Source: Sphagnum compactum (lineage: Eukaryota > Bryophyta > Sphagnopsida > Sphagnales). From it: DNA of 64,000 nucleotides. The stretch is taken from assembly GCA_965153455.1 (NCBI GenBank), contig OZ234495.1:23618875-23682874 (forward strand). The letters run 5' to 3'. Positions 13,185-22,817 of this stretch are shown here, piece by piece. The first letter of the stretch is position 1; each line of letters begins with the position of its first letter. The position numbers and the translations under genes are program-made. The notes beneath the pieces are model-generated. The model searched no databases. It had not been told where the DNA came from and saw only the letters and a program-made list of their open reading frames with translations.

Positions 13185-13348
13185 CCTTCCATTTAAAGTG
13201 GCCTATTTGGTAAACCATACATACTCCTTCCATTTTAAGGGGCCTAGTTGATAAACCATACATACTCCTTCCATTTAAAGCAGCCTAGTTGATAAAACAT
13301 ACATACTCCTTCCATTTAAAGCCGCCTAGTTGATAAACCATACATACA
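13185..13348. repeat. Tandem repeat, four copies of a 41-bp unit
   Basis: Copies start at 13185, 13226, 13267 and 13308 with 'ccttccatttaaag' followed by 'gcctagttgataaaccatac'. The spacing is exactly 41 bp each time and the copies differ at only a few bases, so the expansion is recent. Confidence 0.9.
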
Positions 13349-14281
13349 TGGTAGAAAGAAATCAGAAACACTAACAGCGTGAATCAGCTGCCATGTATGT
13401 TAGGAATTATTGCAGCGCCCTATGGCAACAGACTAATCAAAGGATTACTACACTTCAGCGCACATGAAATTAAGTGCTTTCTTGCTTCAAAAATATCACC
13501 TCCCTAGTGAACTCTTTGGAACATCACGGAACAGGCGCCAAAACACAGGCAAGAACTTCTCGCACTTCCTTATGAATTGCGTTTTTAAATCCAGCTCTAT
13601 TTATCGGCAAGAGAAGCCAGTGGAATAGTGCGGGAACAGGCACGAATACAGAGACAAGAGCAAGAAAAACTAAGGACATCTCTCCATTAGGCTGCTGTGA
13701 TCACAGATTACACAATGTTATGTTTTTCCAGCTGCCCTGTGATCACAGTCATCTCCTAGCTCTACCGGTCAAGAGTTGGTGCACGGGATACCTTTAACGG
13801 CGTTTACACTCTGTTTCCCTTCTCAGCATCCTTTTTATCCGTCCCACCTCCTCTAAACCACGTGACCCTTGTGTTTGAGCGAGGGGGTGTCTTCTGGCTA
13901 CCGGGAGTCTTACTCCGGACAGCAAGCGGCGTACGCCTTGGAGACACACACCTCTCCAACTGACGCTGTGGATGGTGAAAAACTTATGATGATTAACATC
14001 GTCTGTTTCCGAACAACATTCACAAAAGATATTACAGAGAAACAGGAATGCAACAAAGAAGTTAGCTGCAAAACTTTGGCAAGGATACCAAAGCATAGAC
14101 GATGGCAACAATATCAAAGTATTCAACGGGGACGATGGCAGGATCTACCAAAAAATGGAGTACCTCGAGGTATTCAAGGTAAAATGGATGTCGCTGAAGC
14201 AAGCAAGAAGCTCCTTGTTTGAATTCGTGCTTATGTGACAAAGGATGTGATTGAGACTCAAGAAGGCTTGTAGCTTTGGAG
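13349..14281 (+). other. Upstream region of the unrecognised gene
   Basis: Gene-free stretch between the 41-bp repeat and the start codon at 14282. It contains the paired words 'gctgtgatcacag' and 'gccctgtgatcacag' (about 13690-13750) and a GC-richer segment from about 13790 that probably holds the 5' UTR. Open frames at 13869-14222 have no recognisable similarity. Confidence 0.35.
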
Positions 14282-17200
14282 ATGGATTACTTGGCAACGA
14301 TGGTAGACTTGCAGGCAATCATCGTGGGAACAGGATGCTTGGCACTCGGCTTTGCTTATGGAAGACATCGGAGATCCACGAATCGCCCAAAGCTTGCTGG
14401 GCTTCTTGAAAAATCAGACGGGGTTTGCAGCCGTAGCATTATTGTTCAACCGTTTCCACAACAGAAACATGCGATGACCAGTACTTTGCCGACTCCAAGA
14501 ATGAGGACAGTGGCATTCCAGAATGATCGAAGCCAGTGCGAAGAATCAAGTCCGGTGAGCATGTCGTCTTTCTGTTAGGGTAAGCTCCCTGTAATTTCAT
14601 CAATGGCAGAACAATTTGCAATTCCGACGACCTATGAAATCTCTCACAAGCTTTGCATGAAGTCTACAGCATGTTCATTTTGTTTTGTGGTCGTCGAAGA
14701 TGATGGTTAGCACCAGCATTGGTTCAGAAAGAAAATTACCATGTTCATTTACCAAGTATGAGAATTGCGCTGTGAGGGACGAACAGGATATAGCGAGTCA
14801 TAAACGCTGTACGAAGAGGCACCTGACTGAGGTCGTTGATTTGCTGGATCGCCATTCCTCTGACATGGTAAGCTCGCAAATCTGTGTTTTGCAGAGGTGA
14901 TCATCTTCTGGAGAGCCTGAAAATGGCAGCTTCCAGATTATTGTTCGAGTCCTGATTGTTGCAGAGCATCTACAGTCATGAATTTTTCGGAAGTTTGTTT
15001 CCTCTCTGTACTTTAAGCTGTGGTCTCATTCACGACTTGTCAGAATGCAGGCAGAGCTTCTTGGAACTGTTGTGGAAGAAGTTCTCGGATCTCCTCAACA
15101 AAGAAGCACTGTTCCATCAATGGAGAAAGATCAGGTAGTTTTTGGTTGCCAGACTTAAGCTTGAATTATGTTGATCGTTAGTAATTTCCAAGATCTTCCA
15201 TTGCAAAAGAGATCTTGAGACCTGGTTGGCAGTTCCTAGCTCCTTCCCAGAATCTGACAAGCTTTTATCTTCCTGAGATCTTAGATGAGAAAGAGGAACA
15301 TAGGTGTGCAATCTCAGATACCTTGCAAGGTTTTGCTCTTTATTACACTTGATCCATGACAGTAGGGAACCTAAAATCTTTACTGTTGGCCTTCCCAAAT
15401 TTCTCTCCCGTTTTGGAGCTCTTCACCTCTTACATCTGATGATACTGCTGGAAGTAAACCAAATTTGGCAGTGGTTTTTTGATGTGAGAAGTTTTTATGG
15501 AGCGTGTCTCAGTAATGTATGAGGTATTTCCATGGCAGGACAAACATACTGCTTGCAGTACATAAACATGTGTTTTCTTTTGCTCCAGAAACAACAGAGC
15601 TGCAAAGTTGACATGAAGAAGTTAGGGGACTTGGAGGATATTTCTCGAGATGAAGGAGAATCATGGAGTCACAGAAGCCTCAATCAAGGTTTCAAATGCA
15701 TCAACCTTGTGAGTTCTGAAAATGAAGAGTTTGATGAACAGCAAGCAAGTTGGAAAATAAATCGTTGTGAAAGGTTCATGGTTTTGAGCCCTAGGAAGGT
15801 GGTTGAAGTTGGTAGTGTAGAGAAAGAATCAAAGTGCTTGGGAGCATTAGCAACACCAATCCTGGCAAATGAGTGTTCTGTTCAAGATGTTGAGTTTCCA
15901 CAATTGGATTGTAGTGGCTACACAGGTGGCTCCTCAGAAGGAACAACAGACTCAAACAGTGAATGCGAAGTTGACACTGAGAGGGAAACACTTGCCATGG
16001 GAATTCTTTTACTCAGTGAAGATTCTGCAGATTCAGAGGCACCTTTGAAGCAGGCTCCTGTTTCCTGTGAGGAAAAAGCAGAGACAGAAAGGAATCTTTT
16101 GGACACTGAAATGATAATAGCCTCCTCAGAGGTGCCTCTGAAGCAGACTCCTGTTTCCTGTGAGAAGAAAGCAGAGACAGAAGGGAATCTTATGGAGACT
16201 GCAGTGATGACAGCCTCCTCAGAGGCACCTCTGAAGGAGACTCATGATCCACCACCAGACACAGAGAAGATGATGCAGTGTGAGAGGAGCCAGCCAAGAT
16301 GCTCACCACAATCAGACGTAACAGATCAAAACCTTCAATCAGAAACACCCTTTTGTGACTTGCCAATTGAATCTGTTCAGGAGGCTCAAGGAACCACAAG
16401 TCCATCTGGATGGAGGCAACCAACAATACTTTCAGCAAATGATACAGGTTGCAGACTTTCATTTCTTGATGCAAAAAGCTTAGTACTACCATCTTTCTCA
16501 GATAAAAAATATTGCACTATCAGGGTCAATCAGCACCCGGGTTTTAATGGGAGCATGGCAACCATATCTGATGCAGGTGTTAGTTTGCAAGCAGAGAACC
16601 CTTTTGGGACATCACAATTCTGCTTCTCAATGTTTGGTTATGGACTATGCTAGTAGAAATTTCATGCATTTGACTATCATGCCTCTCAAAATTTCCTTTG
16701 TCTTCCAATGAAAGGCAACGGCTTGGAGCTGAATGAGATGGAGAGGAGTTCTCCAGCTGACAACATCATGCTCAAGACTGAAACCTATGAACTGCTTAAC
16801 AATGCTGATTGCAGAAAGGTTGCTCCTCAGTTACCTACCAGATTGCCCCTACAATCTCCCTCTCACACATGCATGTCAAGGCAGCAGGTTGTAATATTAA
16901 TAGCTCTGCTTTCTCATGTGGCTATGTTTGAGGAGATTGTCTCTATAGTTGGGCTGCTGTTGGAAAGGCAGTGTTGATTTCTAAAAAGAGATTTTGGTTT
17001 CCATGATATTGGGAGCATATAGAACTACATATGTTAGTCATGTTGTACACGGCAATTCCTCAGAGTTTTCTAAATCAACTTGTGAAAGAGGGAAAGTGAA
17101 AGGACTAGACAGAGAGAAGAGTTCACCCTTGTAGAGTGCACATGATAATCTGGGTGTTTAGCATTGACTAAATTCAAATGATTCTACCATTGCGTAAGAA

Positions 17201-17720
17201 GTCAATATGAAGCAGGTCACAAATGCATTGAAGTCATGTTTGCTTGCCACCAGAGTGCCAGCATATATAGGTTTGTAAGGCAGAGTCCAGCATAGTATTC
17301 AGAGGTGGAGGGATGTTCCTTGCAGAGAATCCACAAATCACTAATCCTCTCTTCTTTTTACAGTGAAGGACACAACACCAAGATATTTCTCTAGGACTTG
17401 AGGGATTCAATTACTAAAAGTTATGATCAGCTTCTTGTAACTACTGTGTATTGCATTTGTATTATGATTGAGTTACATGATGAATCCCCCAGGTTTGCTT
17501 GCCTGTCCATTGGAAACTACATGCTGCAGATTTACAGGTTATACCTGGGTTCACAAATGGTGTGGGTTGGCTGCAGAGAAGAAACTGCACTTCGACTTCA
17601 GTGAGAACAAAGCCCAGATTTTTGCCCTCGTTTGGGAAGTTGTCAGCATTTGCAAACTATTGGAAGAAGAAAGGACCTTCCAAGAGCAAAAAGTTCAAGA
17701 ACAAGTCAATCAGTAGTTAG
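14282..17720 (+). CDS. Unrecognised six-exon gene, N-terminal membrane segment, internal 31-aa repeat
   Basis: I do not recognise this protein. A consistent model has exons 14282-14554, 14670-14867 (or starting 14700), 15051-15134, 15589-16576, 16715-16887 and 17538-17720. All borders are GT-AG and all phases match, giving about 632 aa (or 622). The N-terminus (MDYLATMVDLQAIIVGTGCL, then ALGFAYGRHRR) looks like one membrane segment or signal anchor followed by basic residues. Exon 3 encodes AELLGTVVEEVLGSPQQRST. The large fourth exon is acidic and Ser/Glu-rich, with two and a half copies of a 31-residue repeat (SSEVPLKQTPVSCEKKAETE type, near 16037, 16130 and 16223). The C-terminus is strongly basic (YWKKKGPSKSKKFKNKSISS). 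This could be a plant-specific membrane-anchored scaffold, but that is a guess. The first and last exons are the least certain. Confidence 0.6.
16030..16250 (+). repeat. In-frame 93-bp tandem repeat inside exon 4 of the unrecognised gene
   Basis: The words 'gaggcacctttgaagcag' and 'cctgtttcctgtgag' recur at 93-bp spacing (about 16037, 16130, 16223; the third copy is partial). The spacing is a multiple of three, so the frame is kept and the encoded protein repeats every 31 residues. Confidence 0.8.
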
Positions 17721-18274
17721 AATGGTACAGTGCAAACATCATTTTGCCAGTGTTGGGTTGCAGAAGAAACTGAGACTTTTGATTTGAGTTTACTGTTGCT
17801 GCTTCTCTTTCTAAGGAGTGCTGTTGTTTCTTCCAAGTAGGTTTTTTAGGCAGGGTGCCAGGCATGTATTACATTTTCCAAAAGGCTCCAAGTAACTGAT
17901 TTCTTAGTCTGGTGACCAGTGTTAATTTGTGGTACAACACTGGTACCTACATAGTTTCCAATCCCATCTCTCAGCACAAAGTGAACTATTCTTTCGCATT
18001 TTACTAAAGAATACCGTGTGCACGGTACAATCAGCAGCATATCGTAACTTATTGGTACTCACATAATCTTCGATGTCAGGAACAAATCTCCAATTTTTTA
18101 GGCGCACCTCTTACATAGGTCAAGTGTAACCAGTTTTCGAGCCAGACCCTGCTTTCTACAAGGAAGAACTGGAAATCAACAGTTAAGAATGTAAAAGGAC
18201 AAAGGTTTAGAACTTGACTGAAGGTTCCAGCAAAGAAAATTAAATACCATCTGGACCTGGAACTTCAGACAAAA
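17721..18274. other. Intergenic stretch, nothing recognised
   Basis: This is the 3' flank of the unrecognised gene and the upstream flank of the microprotein gene. No RNA gene, coding exon or mobile-element end was recognised. Confidence 0.4.
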
Positions 18275-18472
18275 GGTTCTCTTCAAAAACCATAACTAGA
18301 GACTGGAACTACAACCACAGAAGGTAGGTTCTCGTCAAATATTACAACCGGAGACTGGAACTAGAACCCCGGATCGTGGGTTCTCTTCAAAAACTGCAAA
18401 CGATGAACACTGATATATCCGACGGTCCTCTTCAAAACCTGGAACCGGAGAACACTGATATATCCGATTGAG
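18275..18472. repeat. Degenerate tandem repeat, four units of 45-52 bp
   Basis: Units start with 'ggttctcttcaaaaa' or close variants at 18275, 18327, 18379 and 18424. They continue with 'ggagactggaacta' or 'gaacactgatatatccga'. The array lies about 200 bp upstream of the UQCC6-like gene. Confidence 0.7.
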
Positions 18473-18547
18473 GAATGCAAAGCGATGGGGTTTTGGTGAT
18501 GAAAAACGCATTAGGACTAGGATTTAGGGATGGGGATGAAAAGGCAT

Positions 18548-18600
18548 TTAGGGCTAGGTTTTAGGTGTTTGGGGTTTGGGTTTAGGGTTTTAGGGCTTAG
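18548..18600 (+). promoter_or_regulatory. Cluster of telo-box-like words before the UQCC6-like gene
   Basis: The strand carries repeated forms of TTTAGGG and TTTAGGGTTT (clearest at 18581-18590) within 50 bp. Telo-boxes (AAACCCTAA) are known promoter elements in plants for ribosomal and other growth-related genes. A regulatory role here is inferred from position only. Confidence 0.5.
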
Positions 18601-18672
18601 GAGATGTGTGGGGAGGGAAGAGGTCGGGTGTAAGTGTCAATTGAGTGCAGCAATTAAGTGTTACTGGTGGCG

Positions 18673-19338
18673 ATGGCATGGATGAAGGCTGCAGGCAAAG
18701 GAACACTATGGTCACGAGGGGGAGGAGGAGCAGCAGCAGGAAAGAAAGGTGAAATCATCAAGTCTCCATCAATGCTGCTGTCATACGCGGTGGCACTCTC
18801 CTCCATGCTCATCGGAGCTTCAATTGTGCATAACATTCTCAAGCCCGACTTGGTTGTCCCTCCCTCCACCTTTTCCCTCTCTACCAACCTCTGCTTTGTG
18901 CGCGTGTGCACACGTTTGGGTGTTTGCTAGCCGTTTCAGCTAAACCGCGCTCTTAGGATCAATACTTGCAAACCGTAGTGTGGAACAACCGTAGAGCCTG
19001 TCGTGTTCTCAGGAGAATTGCACTCGATTTGCATTGATTGCCTCTAGAAAAGGTTTCAAAGCCCTATTGGTTCTTTTGGCAAGGAAGACTGTCTGTAAAG
19101 GTGAAGAGATAGCCAGTGCTTTTCCGAGTATTCGACTGTCATTCTCATCTGCATACCTTGTGTCTGACTTTTTCTTTTCTGTAGGATTGAAATTCTACTC
19201 AACTTCGGTTTGTGCCTGAATCATGTGTCCGGCTTGTGGTTCTTATTGTCCTTTCAGACCATCCCGGCACTTGATCATTCAGAGAAGGATGACGCAAGCA
19301 TGAAGGACAGTGGTGATGTTTCAAGTAGTGATGACTAA
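18673..19338 (+). CDS. UQCC6: UQCC6/BRAWNIN-like mitochondrial complex III assembly microprotein
   Basis: Two exons, 18673-18852 and 19258-19338, join in phase 0 with GT-AG borders to give 86 aa. The core is one hydrophobic helix followed by the signature ASIVHNILKPDLTIP. The animal family (UQCC6/C12orf73/BRAWNIN) has a membrane helix, then VVHRYYRPDLTIP, and supports assembly of ubiquinol-cytochrome c reductase in the inner mitochondrial membrane. The splice falls exactly inside that motif (KPDL then TIP), which supports the model. The N-terminus adds a Gly/Ala-rich basic stretch (KGTLWSRGGGGAAAGKKGE) and the tail is acidic (KDDASMKDSGDVSSSDD). An in-frame GTG at 18658 lies upstream; I chose the first ATG. 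The donor (gttgtc) is weak, so the exact junction should be treated with some care. Confidence 0.75.
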
Positions 19339-22300
19339 CGTCAACTCAGAGTCTCAATAGAGTCTGGCCTTGTGGGTTCCTTAGTCTGCAAGTGAATTTG
19401 CTCTCTTGCCTTTTTGAATTTGTTTGTGGCTAGCAAGGAAAGTGAGTTTGGAACCTCAATTTCATAGGAGATTCATGTTGAGAAGCACAGAATGCCCACA
19501 GGTTTTTGCTTGTCTTGGTCTCCTACCTGAGAATGTGGAAAGTAGGGGGATGGCTCTCAAGAATGCTTGTCTTTGTGTGCATTCTAATTTGGAATCTGAA
19601 AGATGATGGCACCATTATCTTCATGCACTTGTGCAACGCCCTTAGACAATGAATGGGATACTTGCAATAGGAAAGCTGTACAAAGGTCGACTTTCACCTG
19701 TGATTGACTCTCTTCAGCAATTAGAAAGCCACTTGTTCTGGATTTCAGACAAAGTTGACTCAATAAATGTGAATGCAAATGGTCTCTCCACTTGTGATCA
19801 ACTGATTGCAGTCTCTTCCATTGTGCAAACTCTGAGATTGCACTTTGGTAGGAGTGTTCCTCCATTGAGTTGCATCCAGAAGACAGGTGCAAACAACTGC
19901 AATAAAGTACTTAGAGATTCTTGTCTTTCTGGAATCACTTTCATCATCCTTTCATACATGCATTAATTTTCATAGTTCTTATGAATCAAATCCCTGCAGT
20001 CATTATCAACAGGACATGGATTTCAGATGGGTACTTTGTAAGACTCAATCAACAACATAACTAGGACATATTAGTAATGCCATCTTGAATAAAGACATGT
20101 TGCCTCTTGTAGAGTCATTTCTTCTTCCTTCTATCCAAGTTACAGGGATGGTAGAGTCCCACGTGCTACCCATGTGTTCGGAGTTCAGAAAATCGAAGAG
20201 TAACTGTGTGTTCAAACTTTACAAGCATCCTCGAGATTCGATCACAAAACCTTGATCTATAAACTCGTGCCTCCCAAGCTTTGGAATTGAAGGTTTGCTT
20301 CCATGGCAACAGTGCACATGGTGTGTTAAATTACCTTTGGTGAAACGGTGTGTAAAACTTCAAGAATCCATTTGAATTTGTACGCTTCACCTGCATTGCA
20401 CTCACAGGTTGGAAATTTGGGATTTCACAGGGTTGGAAATAATAATCTGTTTCTATGATCAAGAAACTACACCCATCAGAGGGAATTGGAAAGTCTTGAA
20501 AAGGAAGGAGGAAAAGAAGTTCATAGTTCCAAGCATGGAAATGAAAGGACAGAATGAGCTCACAAAATGACACTATAATTGACTTCCAGTTTGTAAGTGT
20601 GATTGAACTGTAAAGAGGGAAATTGAATGTCAGGACCAAGTTCATGAGAGACAAGTAGCTACAATATTGCAGGCAGTCTTTTAATACATGTTCTACTTAA
20701 AATGTGGCTCTAGTGTGAAGGGTCATATCATATGAATGTCATGACAATATACTTGGTTCATTGTTGAATATTGCAATGTCAAATGTTATGCATACAAGCA
20801 TGTATGATGATAATGGGAAGAAGGCTAAGTCTGTGGGTAGGTTTGCAAAGATAGAGTAGGTGTGTAGGTAGGTATGAAGTTCTCACAACACACACACCTA
20901 GTCTTTTTTTGTTTAGGGGTTGATTTATGAAAATAGGGGCTCAGTAACACCAGCTTTACACTCCTTCCTCAAAACATTTGCCCATTTATGACCTAATTGG
21001 AATTTTGTCGTGCTTTTTCTTTTTCTGACTACATGTTTGAATTTGTCCATGAAATCTAATATCAAATGCTTATTTCGCAAATTATTGTTGTTTTCTAGAG
21101 TATTGACATGAATTTCCCATAATGTTGTTGGTCAATGTTCTTTTGATGTTTGAATGAGAATTTTGGCATACTACAAAGGACATAGAGATTTGACAAGAAT
21201 GATCTCAATGCAGGCACTGTATGAATTAACTTTTATAAGTTTGAGTCAAAGGTATGTATTTATGTCCAGTGACCAGTAGATGTTGATGTGGTGCTTGAAT
21301 TCTTGATATGTGTCATATCATGACTGTCATGAATTGAAATGTATTAATAATTCGACCATTTTTTTTGGTTGATGTAATTTATCTAATACATGCACTTTTG
21401 TTTCCACAAGACATAAAATGTGAGAGATTTGAAGGTGATACTCATGGTTTATTATCACGATACTATTTTCAAAAGAATTTGGATTCAATGTTGGATGATT
21501 ACATGTGAGTGATGAATTTCTTTAAATTAAGGAATTCACTTGCTTTTCCAGAGGAAATTTTGGTGATCAGAAGGAAATGAGAAGGGAGGTGGTCTTCTTT
21601 ACATGCACACATTCCTTACCATGGATTCTGTGTCAGCTTCCACTTCAGGAGCTCTTTCTTCACTTACAAACCAGCTGCCAGAAATATTGATTAAATGATT
21701 TGCATAGTGAAACAGAACTTCATAAACAGGCCAACCTTCAATCCATTGAATTTTGCTGGCCTTGATTGAGAGTATTTCTCTACCAACTTCAGGGCTCACA
21801 CTTGGTTTTACATCTCCAATAGTTCTCACTTTTCCATGCAGCCCCCATGCAGTTATATGCTGTCATGATGTTAATGAAGAGGGAAGGTAGGGATGTTCTT
21901 TCCAAAAGCATACGTGCAATTTTATCACATGGTTCACTACCAGACAGACATTGCCAACAAGTATAGAAATATCAGGTGTTTAACTGGGAAACTTTGATAC
22001 TGTGCAGACACTGAAGTTGCTCCACCACTTGCCATAGTATGCCATCATCTCTCCACATATCCCTGGTAATGCTAAACATTTAAAAAGAGACTAAATTTGG
22101 TGCAACTCTTCATTCTCTGTGTTGTGCTCATCTGCACATGCAGATTGCAAATACAACAGTGGTACTAGAATTGAGCTGGCAATAATGCTGCAAGAACCTT
22201 GACAAACACGGATGTGGTGAACAAAGCAAGAAAGCAACAAGTGGAGGGTGGAAGTGTGTGACCACAAGACTTGAGCAACACCTGAACCCGCCACCTATCT

Positions 22301-22817
22301 AAACAGGCAATGTAAGCATATTGCTAAAGCTACCAGGCAGAGCTCCAACACTCACAACCAAAAACAGTCCTGATCTTTACAAGGAGGTGAACTCCAGAAT
22401 ATTACACTGGTGAATAGTCAAGTACCTTTCTCCATCTTGTGGCAGACAGTGTACAGAGGAACAAATTCTCAGAATTTGGTCCATGTATATTAACTTGTTT
22501 TCAGTACTGTTGATTGCATCCAAAAAAATCCAATTTCCCAAGCAAGAATCACTCTCGCTGCATACAAGGGAAGAACCCTGGTCTATCACCTTAGCACTAG
22601 CAGACTATGCCTCCTTCAATAACTCTGACAGAACATCAACTGTGAGAACAATTTGCCTCATTAACCTTTCCATCCACTCTCACTCCTAAGGAGTGCCATA
22701 CACTTAAATCTTCCCGTGCACAAAAGCTGTGCCCATGGTGTTCCTCAGAAACACATGCAAGATGACTTGAAGAAAGGCGTTCCCCCAGAAGGAACTCTTT
22801 TGTTAAGCTCCTGAGTG
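19339..22817. other. Intergenic region between the UQCC6-like and UBP genes
   Basis: No gene is recognised in about 3.5 kb. The part near 19339-20000 is probably the 3' UTR and flank of the microprotein gene. The region 20300-21550 is AT-rich. One minus-strand frame (21599-21829, donor-like end at its 3' side) has a protein-like composition but no similarity that I can name. No RNA genes or element ends were identified. Confidence 0.4.

Noticed and set aside
13185-13348. CRISPR-like evenly spaced repeats
   Set aside because: The units are contiguous 41-bp tandem copies with no distinct spacers, in a plant genome.
13869-14222. 117-codon open frame before the unrecognised gene
   Set aside because: No similarity, and it ends before the better start at 14282; more likely leader sequence.
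15532-16653. 373-codon frame taken as a single-exon gene
   Set aside because: An acceptor at 15589 and a donor at 16576 join it in phase with neighbouring exons; the frame ends outside the exon reflect introns.
19649-19966. 105-codon open frame after the UQCC6-like gene
   Set aside because: No similarity, no exon context, and it lies where a 3' UTR is expected.
21599-21829. Minus-strand exon-like frame (KIQWIEGWPVYEVLFHYANH) with a gtaagg at its end
   Set aside because: Composition is protein-like, but no partner exons in phase and no family could be found, so it was not listed as a gene.
22091-22294. 67-codon minus-strand frame near UBP
   Set aside because: No similarity and no splice context; probably chance in the UBP downstream flank.
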